A DNA stretch of 64,000 nt from Mercurialis annua (Eukaryota; Streptophyta; Magnoliopsida; Malpighiales; Euphorbiaceae): contig NC_065570.1 in NCBI RefSeq assembly GCF_937616625.2, positions 568,001 to 632,000 on the forward strand. The letters are read 5' to 3'. The notes below the pieces were generated by a model. The model had not been told where the DNA came from. It worked only from the letters and a program-made list of their open reading frames with translations, and ran no database searches. This document shows positions 23,240 to 33,949 of the stretch, one piece after another. Every line of letters begins with the position of its first letter. Within the stretch, counting starts at the first letter, position 1. Made by a program: the position numbers and the translations under genes.

Positions 23240-23558
23240 ACCGTTTTTTTTTTGAATTATATTTGCCTATAATATCCGTTCTCTAACCAATTTTTATGTG
23301 ATAAATTCTGAAAATGAATCAAATTTTGGTGTAGTATGTATTTTTTGTACATTAGTTTAATTTTGCAAATTTTTAAGTAGGAAAAATTCAAATCAAAGTA
23401 AACAGTTTATACTTAATAAATAAACAAAATTTGCCAGTAATTTCCTGTCGATGTAATAAAGAAAACATTCAACGAATCTAATAGTACTTGCAGCAATATG
23501 GAATTGGTTTGAGGTACAAAATATCATAATTGTGCACAGCATATTCATGTTGGCATAC

Positions 23559-24021
23559 CATTTGCATAATCTTCTCTTTGATCCTGTCACTGAGCCAGTA
23601 AGCATCCTTGACATTGAAGCGCATATCCACCTTGGTGTTCACTATCTCATTTACCAAACACAACACACTAAGTAAAAGCATCAAAAAATCACAATAATCA
23701 AATTGTTTGTAAATAAAATCAGTAAAACAGACCTTTATTCACATTTTGACCTCCAGGTCCCCCCGCTTCTATCAAAGCTCATCGTCATATTGTCTGCAAG
23801 CAGATGCGTTATTAAATTACTTAATTGAAACCTTATTTAGTTCAATTTTCAAAATATTTGAAACAGAAAAACGAAAAATTGATTAATTGAAAGACCCCAC
23901 CCAGTGTTACCTTTGGAGGCGGCTCATTCCCGGCGGAGCTAGCACGTTCTTCAGCTTCTTGAAGAAGCTTCTGGATCTGCGATAACCGAGACGATACTTT
24001 CTTCTCATCGGAGGCGGCGCA
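23559..24021 (-). pseudogene. ICT1-type class I release factor fragment, frameshifted
   Basis: Three exon-like blocks in minus orientation: 23911-24021 (CAASDEKKVSSRLSQIQKLL, then QEAEERASSAGNEPPPK), 23733-23793 (MTMSFDRSGG..PGGQNVNK) and 23559-23641 (NTKVDMRFNVKDAYWLSDRI, then KEKIMQM). Splice signals are preserved. The blocks match the release-factor-like domain of mitochondrial peptidyl-tRNA hydrolase ICT1 homologues, whose GGQ motif hydrolyses peptidyl-tRNA. An extra G in the run coding SGG shifts the frame just before GGQ, and everything after the third block is missing. It is therefore a captured, dead fragment with its 5' side towards the MULE terminus. Confidence 0.75.
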
Positions 24022-24479
24022 TCGGATTTACCCGCCAAGAAACGGGTATGGGCTTTTAATCGCGATTTCATATCAGACTCTCACCCTTTATCTCCGATTG
24101 ATCTCAATCTTGAGTATAAACCCTCGTCCCACGACATCAAAATCAAACCGATTCAAACCGCCGATCGGAACTTACGACCAATCGATGATGAAAAAGAAGA
24201 AGCTGACGACGAGATTTTATGCGCCGTTAGTCAAAGCACAGACGCCGACCCAACATACCCGATAGTATTCAGAGCCAAGAACAGTAAAACGACATTCACG
24301 AGCATAATATTTCAAAGCAATATCAATAACTGCAATAAGTCGTAATTTTCAAAACAGAAAATTTACTTTTGCAATAAAACTTTAGTCAAACTGTAAATAT
24401 CAATTAATTTTAGTCAACAGGTGCCCTTGAGAATATTTAGGTGTTCTATGGGTATTTGTCTAAAAATCTCTTTTAATAT

Positions 24480-25606
24480 TAAAGACAATAGTTTTGGCCC
24501 AATATGAATATGGCATATGCTAAATATATATTGAGATAGACAGTATTCTTATTTTTTTGAATGCTTTTTTTTGGGCAATAAATTTCCTTATATATATGTA
24601 ATAATTTAATTGAAATCTTATCATGTGAGTAATTTTATACGGTCCCTAATTTTAGCATTAGAAAATATGTTTGCTCTTAATTAGTTTATACTTTTTTTAT
24701 TAAAATTAACTTTTTAGTTATTTAATATTTTATAATTAGAATTAAATGCTTAATTAACTTTATGTTTTATTAGAACTGAACTCCATTTAAATTTATATAT
24801 AAAACTAAATCTGTTATACCTTTAGCTATTTTTTTAAATCTAAATTAAAGCTATTTTTTAGAAGTAAAATTAAAGCTATTGTTTTTTTTATTAAATAAAA
24901 ATACTTCACTTAGTAAAACATGTAGATGGGCAAGCTTTAGCTAACTACTTTAAGTAAAATGCTTCTTCATGGATATCTTTGTAATTTAAGCAAATAACCC
25001 TCATCTCTTAAAGATCAGCGTATTGAAGGCTATGTCTATTAGCATTAGTTTTGCAATTGAACTTTTAGTATTTATTCAAATCAAACACTCATTTAATTAT
25101 TATTTTTAGAATTAAACTTGTATTTAACTTTGTAATTTTTTTAGTTATTAAAGATTAATATTGTAATTTTACCTGTCCCCCGTATAAAATAATTATAGAT
25201 AGATAGATTATAGATAGATAGATAAATTATAGACATATAGATGTTCTAACATATTTTTTTTTTTGATAATTAGATGTTCTAACATATTAAATACAAATGT
25301 CTATGTACGGAATGTACATTCTTGCTAACTACATCCATATTGAGTGTATGCTAACCCCTGAGTGTATTTAGTGATTTGAGTATTAGCAAGTCAACTAGCT
25401 GACACATGCAAAGATGTTTTGTTTAATTAAACCTAACTACATGTCTTAGAATATTAAAACTTCGTGCACTCACGTTATGAATCCTACCAAACAATTCTAA
25501 CTAGCTACAATTTAGCTCAAAGATCGTGTCTCCCATTTCTTCTCATATATCTTGTATATAATTTGACATCCATTTCTTGTATTATATCCCAATCATATTA
25601 AAAAAT
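24480..25606. other. Spacer and promoter region of pectate lyase 2
   Basis: AT-rich sequence without a gene. It includes a GATA-type microsatellite (about 25195-25225) and a minute SINE-tail insertion. TATATCTTGTATATAATT near 25545 could serve as a core promoter for the pectate lyase gene at 25607. Confidence 0.45.
25256..25270 (-). mobile_element. 15-bp SINE 3'-tail insertion
   Basis: TTTTTTTTTGATAAT (minus: ATTATC plus A tail) is flanked by a perfect 18-bp duplication TAGATGTTCTAACATATT (25238-25255 and 25271-25288). The insert equals the last bases of the SINE family at 20772 and 23164. This is the second such event in the window. Confidence 0.7.
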
Positions 25607-27145
25607 ATGGCCTCACTACTCCACTTTGCACTCTCGTCTCTTCTACTTGCTTTAACCTCGCAAGCTCATGCGGCTTCCTACGGCTACAAGCCCTCGTCGA
25701 GTTATGTTCCAACAAGTAATTATAACAAGGTCGTCTTGAACACCATAGACTCGTGCTGGCGCACCAATGCCAACTGGGCAACCAGCCGCCAAGCCTTAGC
25801 CGATTGTGCTGTGGGCTTCGGCAAAGCCGCCATTGGAGGCAAGTTTGGTGCTATTTACGTAGTCACCACTCCATTAGATGATCCAGCTAACCCTAAACCA
25901 GGCACACTTAGATATGGTGTCATCCAAACAAAGCCTTTATGGATCATATTTGCCAAGGATATGGTTATCAATCTTAAGAATGAGCTGATGGTGAATAGCT
26001 TCAAGACTATAGATGGAAGAGGGGCTAAAGTAGAGATAACAAATGGACCTTGCATTACAATTAAAGACGTTAGCCATGTAATTATTCATGGGATTAGCAT
26101 TCATGATTGCAAGCCAGGGAAATCAGGCATGGTTAGGGACAGTCCGACACATGTCGGCCAACGTACCGGCTCTGATGGCGATGGAATTGTTATTTTTGCT
26201 TCTTCATATGTCTGGATTGACCATTGCTATGTTGCACATTGTACAGATGGCCTAATTGACGTGATTCATGCTTCTAATGCAATTACCATCTCTAATAATT
26301 ACTTTGCTAACCATGACAAGGTAACAATTTCTTTTCATTCTTTCTTCCAGAATCCTGAAAGCTCAATTTATATATATTATGAGTAATATAATTAAGTGTA
26401 TTTGCACAAATTCAATAGGTAATGTTGCTCGGACACAATGATGGGTACTCGGCGGATAAAGTAATGAAAGTAACAATAGCCTTCAACCGCTTTGGCACCG
26501 GACTTATCGAGAGGATGCCTAGGTATTATACATAACCACTACAAAAAAGAGTCTGGATTGTGACATCAAAATCCGTTACAAATTGCGATACCAAGTTTTC
26601 CTGTCACAAATTTGTGACAGAGATGTGTGATAAATTACATGATTTGAATTGCAATAATATGACTAAATCTGATATGGAATTGCAGGGTGAGATTTGGGTA
26701 TGCACATGTGGCCAACAATCGGTATGATGAATGGCAAATGTATGCAATTGGTGGTAGTGCTAATCCAACAATTTTCAGTGAAGGGAACTACTTTGATGCT
26801 TCTAATGACTACTCTTCAAAGCAGGTATATACATAAAAATGCTTATGATCAATCACAATTGCTGGAATTTTTATTTTCATCAACAATGATGTAACTAATT
26901 AATTGTTGCGTGCATAACAGGTTACCAAGAGAGAAGTGAAAAGTGGGTGGACAAACTGGAAATGGAGGTCTTCAAAAGATGTATTCAAGAACGGTGCATA
27001 TTTTGTGCAATCAGGATATGGAACTATACTTCCACCTTACTCAAAAACTCAGTCGTTTCCTGTTGCTTCAGGATCATTGGCTCCTGCTCTAACATCTGCG
27101 GCGGGTCCTTTAAATTGTGTTGTTAGGAAATCATGTGCATATTAG
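25607..27145 (+). CDS. Pectate lyase 2 (family PL1, Amb a 1-like), 4 exons
   Basis: Paralogue of the gene at 4582, with the same predicted activity on pectin. Exons 25607-26320, 26419-26522, 26686-26824 and 26921-27145 are joined by GT-AG introns in frame and give 393 residues. The ATG at 25607 opens a signal peptide ([20 protein letters not shown]). Conserved motifs are present: [25 protein letters not shown] and [12 protein letters not shown] with the catalytic-type RxPxxR. It differs from the first copy in carrying a third intron between SSKQ and VTKRE. Intron 2 contains a short stretch starting CACTACAAAAAAG that may be a CACTA-like relic. No disabling change was seen. About 19 kb of transposable elements separate the two copies. 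Confidence 0.93.
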
Positions 27146-27439
27146 TAAACATGTCACAAAGTTACATTAGTTGAGTTACTTCAACTCAAATTTGTAAATC
27201 ACATAATTCATACAGTTTCAAGAGATACATAGTCATCAATCAATCATGTGATACCATCAAAAACCTGCAGCTTTTCTGATTGGTGCAAAAATTACATTAT
27301 AATTAAGCATTAAACTGAGAACATATGTAACTTAATGAGGAAGGCACGTCAAAAAGCAATTCAAACAATAAATAAAGAAAAAGGTCGAGAAAGAATAAAG
27401 TATGGTGTGTTTGCACTTTACTTTAGTTGATTGGTTTTA

Positions 27440-29374
27440 TCAGAAAAGCCTATTGTCATTGGTTTGAACCCCACATGTTACGGGCGCTTTAGCTCTTACT
27501 TTCTTCCAAAACCATAGTCCAGCACCAACTCCTAAGGCTCCAGCAGCTGAAACTCCTGTTACTGTCCCTGCGCTCCGAAATAACAAATTTTTCAAGTAAT
27601 TGAGTTTAGCCCTGAACAATTAAAAAACATTTAGGGGCCGTTTGGTTCAAGGTTGAGAATGGGAATCGGAATGGGAATGGGAATGAGAAGGAATGGGAAT
27701 GGGAATGATTGTTTTCATTTTTTGTTTGATTCAAAATTAGTGTAGGAATGGGAATGGATAAAGTTTAATAAAAAAATTATTTATTGTTTATTAAAAATAC
27801 TTTTTTTAAATATTTTTTTATATAAAAAAATAAAAAAATTTAAAAAAAATAAAAAATATTTAAAAAAAAAATAAAAAAATTTTTAAAAAATTTAAAAAAA
27901 TTTTAAAAAATATTTTATAAAAATAAAAAATATTTTCGAAAAAATAAAAAAAATTATTTTCGAATTAAAAAAATTATTTTTATAAAATAAAAGTTATTTT
28001 TTAAAAAAATTAAAAAATTATTTTTTAAAAAAAAATAAAAAATTATTATTTTTTAAATAAAAATTATTTAAAAATTATTAAAAAAATAATTTTAAAAAAA
28101 TATTAAAAACGTTTTTTTTATTATTTTAAGTATATTTTTTTAAAATAAATATTTTAAAATAGTTTTTTTTAATAATTATATATTTATTATCTATTATTAA
28201 AATATTTGTAAAATTTTGATTCCCATTCCCAAAAGTTCATTCCCATGGGGTAAGGGGGGAATGGGTGATTCCCATTGAGGGGGTAATCACATTCCCATTC
28301 TCTATTACAATTTGACAAAACAAACATAAACAATGGGAATCATTCTCATACCCATTCCCATTCCCCCCTTTTTATGGCGAACCAAACGGCCCCTTAATTA
28401 GAATTGAGTACATAATTAACCTGCAATGACTCCTGCCCTGCTGTGCTGCCCGGAAGCGGCGTGATCATCTACAAAAGAGTAATCAAATTAATAGGAAAAA
28501 CAGAAACTATTAGATAAGACAGACAGACATTAGCAGAAGAATTTAATGGCAGACCTCTACAATAAGTGGTGACATTTCTGTTGCTACACAAGCACAAGAA
28601 ATTATGTGACTGTGTGTCAAACCCACAAGTTCCGCCTCCTTTGGTCATGTCTTGACATTCAAGGCAACGTGTAGTCACAGGAATATCAAAATCAATCCTG
28701 ATCCCATATTCAGGAACTTGATCATAAGGAGAATTAGCACCATTGTTTCTCCAATAAATGCTCGTATAACTCGCACAATACTGGAGCATTAGCCTCAAAG
28801 ATTCGGTTGCTTTCGGATAGTAAGAACAGCAAGAACTTCCACCTAATGCAGTAGCACATCCAGGCAGATGCCTGCAGAGGTAACTAGCACTATCACACGT
28901 CGAATCACACCTATCAGGAAATCGCTCGCAGAAGATCGGCTTAGGCTCCACGATCACTTTCTCTTCACTACAATTGAAGAAAAGATAATCATTCTGAGAG
29001 GAAAGCGTAAAATGTGTACTCGTGTCGAGACTAAACGGCCTCGTTTCCCTGAAGTGGCTTCCATCTTGGCAATTCCACATGAATGGATCACTGACTATGA
29101 AATGAGGATCGGAGTAGGTAATGCTATGAACTTGGTATCTTCCCGAAGGCGTTCGAAACTCGAGGGTTCCCGAATCGGAGCAGACAAGCATGCGGCTGTA
29201 ATAAGGGCTGCCGCAGCCGTCATCAATACCAAAAGGGTAATTTATTGGAATAGTGCCGCAAGATGTTCTGCAATGAGCAGCAGGTTGAGCTATTATGAGT
29301 TTAAAAAGTGAAACGGTGGTTAGGATGAGTAACAGAGAGAATAAAGAGTGATATAATAAGCAAGAATGTGACAT
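27440..29374 (-). CDS. GUB_WAK galacturonan-binding membrane protein without kinase, 3 exons
   Basis: On the minus strand, exons 29374-28555, 28468-28421 and 27567-27440 join with GT-AG borders to a 331-residue protein. A signal peptide (MSHSCLLYHSLFSLLLILTT) is followed by the cysteine-rich GUB_WAK_bind domain (CRTSCGTIPINYPFGIDDGC), a middle cysteine-rich part (CATALGGSSCCSYYP) and an EGF-like end (CGFDTQSHNFLCLC). Exon 3 supplies one transmembrane helix (TVTGVSAAGALGVGAGLWFW) with a short basic cytosolic tail. Wall-associated kinases bind pectin with this domain, but no kinase is present here. A further in-frame ATG at 29431 is less likely because it would put residues before the signal peptide. 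It is convergent with pectate lyase 2, about 300 bp apart. The ligand is inferred from the family. Confidence 0.88.
27634..28393. mobile_element. PIF/Harbinger-type MITE in intron 2 of the GUB_WAK gene
   Basis: Perfect outer TIRs GGGGCCGTTTGGTTC face each other and are flanked by the 3-bp TSD TTA (27631-27633 and 28394-28396), as in Tourist-like elements. Inner arms are GGGAATGGGAATGG-type repeats. The core is almost pure A/T. It enlarges the host intron without touching splice sites. Confidence 0.88.
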
Positions 29375-30268
29375 GGTATTGCAGTGGATGAAGAGGACGG
29401 TGGTGGTGGGTGATTTAAAGAAAGGTAGCAATGAAATGAATAAAGTGGAAGCATACAGAATCTTTAAGCACTTCTTTTTCTTTTATTGTCTTTTGTCTTA
29501 AAAAGAATTTAATTGCATGAGATGTTTTTGCAGTGAATCTGGTTTTATTGCAAGGCATATATATAAAGGTTAGGAAAATGAACACTTTGTACCAACTCTT
29601 TTAACCCACCTTACGTGGTAAAGTTTCATTCGTCTAATTCCCACCCAAAAAGTGTAAATCTCAAAAAACAGAATTTAATCAATCCACTCTTTAATTTGAG
29701 CTTCTTTATTATTTATTTTAATCTTTTTTATACATTAATTTTTTAAATATTATTTTTTATTCTTTAAACTTGACAATTCAATAGCATGGTATTTAAATTT
29801 TTATTTTTATACTATATTCACATATCATATGATATATTTAGTTTTCCTAAAATATTCTATAATTATTTCTTTAATTTTAATTAATATTGTTCATGCATGT
29901 ATAGTAAGTATAGATATATAACTGTAAAATAAAATTACTAATAAAAATTTAATAGGTGCAAATGATACGAAAAAATAAAACTAAAAATATTTGCTACAGT
30001 AATTAGAAATGTTAATTGAATTCTAAAAAATTTCACAACTAAAAAGCACAAATATATTAATTGAATCTTATTTTTTTATACTAGAAGCTATTCTGATGTA
30101 TATTTCTTTTTTAGTTTAGTGGCCGCTAAACAAATTTTTTAATTATAAAAGCTACTGTAATGGATATAACTTTTTTCATTCTAAACTTACTTGCTTTTAT
30201 GTGTATTTGAATTGATATATACTAATTAAATTTTAATTTTCTATTTTAATTGCCAATAAACACATGAC
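29375..30268. promoter_or_regulatory. Upstream region of the GUB_WAK gene
   Basis: Intergenic AT-rich DNA between the GUB_WAK start and the CACTA element. TATATATAAAGG near 29560-29570 (plus strand) is the most TATA-like sequence, but it is not clearly positioned for the minus-strand gene. No other gene was seen. Confidence 0.3.
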
Positions 30269-30299
30269 CACTACTAAAAAGCTGATGTTTACCGACGAA

Positions 30300-30612
30300 T
30301 TTTAGCGACGGATTCTAAATCCGTCGCTAAATGTACATTTGCCGACGGAATATGGCGACGGATTCCAATCCGTCGCCAAATGTCACTAAAATTTGGCGGG
30401 ATGAAGCCCGCCAATTTTAGCGACGCCGTTTGACGACGGATTGTTAAATCCGTCGCCAAACGGCATTTAGGTGGGAAACTGGCCAAAACGCACCGTTTTC
30501 ATTGAGCAATTTAGCGACGGATTGTAAAATCTGTCGCTAAATTGCCAATTAATTAAACGGTGCATTTAAGGGTGGCATTTGGCGACGGATTGTAAAATCC
30601 GTCGCCAAATGC
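30300..30612. repeat. CACTA left subterminal repeats
   Basis: Repeated TTTGGCGACGGATT / AATCCGTCGCCAAA hairpin-forming units, with TTAGCGACGG variants, occur about every 30-60 bp. Such arrays are the binding sites of the TnpA-type protein in En/Spm elements. The same motif is found at the right end. Confidence 0.85.
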
Positions 30613-30649
30613 AACCCTTAAACCCAGAAACCGTTCTTCTTCCCTCCCC

Positions 30650-31077
30650 ATTCTTATTTTTTTCATTCATCACTTAGCGCCGTTTCCTTCTTCCCATTTC
30701 CCCGCCGTTTCCTTCTTCCCATTTCCCATCTCCGTTTTCCCCCGCCGTCATCCGCTTACCGCCGTTTTCCCCCGCCGTCATCCCCTTACCGCCGTTTTCC
30801 CTTCTTTTCTTTTCCCCCCTCCATTTGACTCGCGCCGTTTATCTCCTCCGTCCTGGTCGGAGGCCACCGCCGCTGTCTGCTGCCTGTCGCCGGATTAAAG
30901 GTAAGTTTTCTTTTATATGTTTATTTTCTTTAATAAATATGTTAGTTATTTATTTTTTAAATTTGAAATAGGAAAAAAAGTTGCTGCCGGAATTCCTTTG
31001 CTGCTGCCGTCCGCCTCCTCCCTCTGCCGCCGTCCGCCGATCATCATCCGCCTCTTCCGCTGCCGCTGCTGAACCAG
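30650..31077 (+). promoter_or_regulatory. CACTA untranslated leader exons
   Basis: A pyrimidine- and CCG-rich block (repeats of CGCCGTTTTCCC) ends at 30900 before GTAAGT. A second block, 30972-31077, lies between ..AATAG and GTAATG. Neither contains a long frame, so they look like spliced 5' untranslated exons of the TNP2 transcript. Confidence 0.5.
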
Positions 31078-31149
31078 GTAATGTGTTAGATTAATTTATT
31101 TGCTTAGATTAATTTTATTTATTAGGTTAATTTTATTTATTAGGTTAAT

Positions 31150-31408
31150 TTATTAATTAATTTGTTTAGTTTATTAGGGCTAAGTTATTATTATTACTTT
31201 AAATACTTATTATTTATGTTAGATTAATTAATTAGTTTGTTTAGTTTATTAGGGCGAAATTATTATTATTAGGTTAAATACTTATTATTTATGTTAGAAT
31301 AATTAATTAGTTTGTTTAGTTTATTAGGGCTAAATTATTATTATTATTAGGCTAAATATTTATTATTTATGTTAGATTAATTTACTAGTTTTTTTAGTTT
31401 ATTAGGTT
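31150..31408. repeat. About 73-bp tandem repeat, 3-4 copies
   Basis: Successive units share TTAGTTTATTAGGGC(T/G)AAATTATTATT and TACTTATTATTTATGTTAGA with small indels. They lie in a probable leader intron of the CACTA element. Confidence 0.7.
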
Positions 31409-32055
31409 CTTTTTGAAGTTGGTTGATTATAATATTAGGTTGTTTTTAAAGTTTGTTAATTTGGTTCAATTATAGGTTACAAAAATTGTAATGGTTTAGT
31501 TAGGTTTTTTTGTTAGGCGGTTTATTTTATATTATTAATAAAAGAATTACAAATTTATATTATTATTAAAAAAATTATCGAATCACTCTAGCTTAATTGT
31601 CGATTGTTTGTAATAAATTTTGTTGTGATTTAGATAGTGAATTTATATTATTAATAAAAATTATCGAATTACTTTAGGTATAATAGTGTTAATTGTTATA
31701 ATTTGTGTGTTGCATATTTTTGAGATGTATTGTTTACTTGCAGGCTTTCCCTGAAAAATGGATGATGCTCATTTTTAGGGGAAGTGCTGCCTAATTTTCG
31801 TTAAAAAAATATATAATAACTATATATTTAGTTAAATATAGATTTAGTATAAAATTTGTAATATTCTAAAAAAACGATTTCAAACTATTTATTGTAGGTT
31901 TGTGTCCCGTTGGTGAGTTGATAGCCGCTGTTGTACATTCGACTTTACCCTTTCAGTTGCGGTTCTGCTCTACAACAAGTAAATACTATTGTTTATTTTT
32001 TTTACTTTATTTAATTATTGTATACTGAATAATCTTAAACAAAAAAACAAAAAAA

Positions 32056-32430
32056 GATTTTATTCACACCGAATAAAATCTCACCTAGCCGTAGAAAACT
32101 CATCCCGTGTCCTCAAGAGATTGAACGACACGGGATTGTACGTGTGTACAGTTCGTAAAACTGGTGTCTACGTAATTCGATCACGGAAAAAAATATACGT
32201 ATAGATGCGGTAGAAAAATATTTGGTAGTTTTTCCGTCGTATGTTCTTCGGGTGGCTATCTAGTATATGCTGCGTAACGCTAGTTCCTAACGGAATATGT
32301 ATTTGGCGTTATTCAGCATATATTTGATAATGCACTTGGAGAACTGCGCCGGAAGGCTGCCAAATATTTTTCTTCGTATTTATGCATATATCGTGATCGT
32401 ATTAAGTAGACCCAGTTTTGCGAATGGGAT
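32056..32430 (+). ncRNA. Structured leader: two short hairpins and one about 280-nt foldback
   Basis: Three consecutive inverted repeats precede the TNP2 start. They are GATTTTATTC/GAATAAAATC (32056-32080), ATCCCGTGTC/GACACGGGAT (32102-32136), and a long imperfect foldback with arms about 32150-32281 and 32305-32430. In the long one, arm segments such as AGAAAAATATTTGG, GATCACG and CAGTTTT are exactly complementary. I estimate roughly three quarters of arm positions pair, more when G-U is allowed. A precursor-like RNA is inferred; transcription and processing are unknown. Confidence 0.5.
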
Positions 32431-33949
32431 AGGGCCCTTTCTTTTTAAGCGGTCAATTACATTGACTTTGCTGTAACCGAGTAATAAACCCACCTAAATG
32501 TACGTGCTACAGAAATGAATTCAGATCGCAGTTGGATGTATAGTGGGAGACTGGTCAGAGGATTGTTGACTGAAGGGTACATCAGTAACGTTAGGGAGTT
32601 TTTGAACTTTGCTGTGCAACACCCCGAGTGTATGAGCGGGGCTCAGATAAAATGCCCTTGCCCTAAACCCAAATGCCGGAACACTGCTTTTCGAACTGTT
32701 GACGAAGTGGAGTTTCATCTCTACACAGACGGGTTTGTGAGTAATTACCACGTCTGGACTCACCATGGTGAGGAAAATAGGAGGGTCGAGGTGCCTGTTA
32801 ATGTTCTGCAAGCGGACAACATGTGGGAGCATAGAAATGAAGACGAGGGTTGCAGTTCATTCCAGAGAATGGTTACTGATGCGGGTGGTCCCGAAGTATG
32901 GACAGAAGAGCCTCCGAATGCAGAAGCTCAGAAGTTTTATGATATGATGCGTGCGGCCGAAGAACCCATATGGCCTGGGAATGACAGACACTCCGCTTTG
33001 TCTGCAGCCGTAAATTTTTTAGAATTCAAGTGCCGATTTCAAGCGTCTGACGGTCTGATGAATGAAATGAGCGAGTTTGTACATCAACTGTTACCTAAAG
33101 ACAACAAGTTAGCGAAAAATTCGTACAGCAATAAAAAGCTAGTCAGAGGGCTTGGGCTTCCAGTTGAAGTGATTGACTGCTGTAAAAATATGTGTATGAT
33201 ATACTGGGGTGACGATGCGGGTTTGACTTTGTGTAAAGTATGCGGGCATGACAGGTGGAAACCAGCTACTGCGGGTAATTCAAAAAGAAGAAAGACGAAT
33301 GTGCCTTATAAAAAAATGCATTGCTTTCCTTTAACTCCGAGGCTGCAGAGGTTGTACGCTTCTAGGGCAACAGCTAAACATATGAGGTGGCACGCCGAGC
33401 ACGAGATGGAGAATGGTGTGATGAATCATCCGTCTGACTCGCCAGCTTGGAAACACTTTTCGGAGTTACATCAAGATTTTGCAGCAGAAGTTAGAAATAT
33501 CATATTGGGGTTGTGTACGGATGGGTTTCAACCATTTGGTGCATTTGGGCAACAATACTCGTCATGGCCGGTAATTGTGACTCCGTATAACTTGCCTCCT
33601 GGCATGGCCATGAAAGACGAGTTCATGTTTTTAACGGTTCTTGTTCCCGGACCCAATAGTCCAAAAGGCAGTTTGGATATTTTCCTACAGCCGCTAATAG
33701 CAGAATTGAACCATTTGTGGGAATTTGGGACGCGGACATACGACATTCATAGGCGGCAAAATTTTCAATTGAAAGCCGCTCTTATGTGGACGATCAATGA
33801 TTTTCCGGCTTATTCAATGCTGTCTGGATGGAGCACATCGGGTAAACGGGCATGTCCTCACTGTATGGAAGAAACTGATGCAATTACCCTTCCGAAGAGT
33901 GGTAAACAATCGTGGTTTGATTGCCACAGAAAGTTCTTACCACCTGAAC

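Larger units (their letters stand above)
18178..24470. mobile_element. Pack-MULE-like element (6.3 kb) with captured gene fragments
   Basis: A perfect 9-bp duplication TTTTAATAT (18169-18177 and 24471-24479) flanks termini that begin GAGGAAATTACGCGAGGCACC on the left and, inverted, GAGATTTTTAGACAAATACCC on the right. Both termini reach a shared ATATTCTC about 35 bp in. The diverged TIRs and 9-bp TSD fit a Mutator-like element. No MULE transposase was seen. Instead the body holds fragments resembling several unrelated plant genes (presenilin, PPR, coiled-coil, LITTLE ZIPPER, ICT1), many broken, plus two SINEs and a field of AGTAAAC-type repeats. Gene-fragment cargo between MULE ends is the definition of a Pack-MULE. 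The TIR match is weak, so this is a strong but not certain call. Confidence 0.72.

Noticed and set aside
17385..24400. Helitron as the carrier of the gene fragments
   Set aside because: The CACGTGC dyad near 17400 resembles a Helitron 5' end, but no 3' CTRR hairpin end was found, whereas a 9-bp TSD and MULE-type ends fit 18178-24470.
25577..25606. Extension of the pectate lyase 2 frame upstream
   Set aside because: There is no ATG in this part; the first ATG with a signal peptide is 25607.
28868..29311. 147-codon open frame on + across the GUB_WAK exon
   Set aside because: It is the antisense shadow of the cysteine-rich GUB_WAK exon. It has no domain of its own, while the minus strand has signal peptide, domain and spliced membrane helix.
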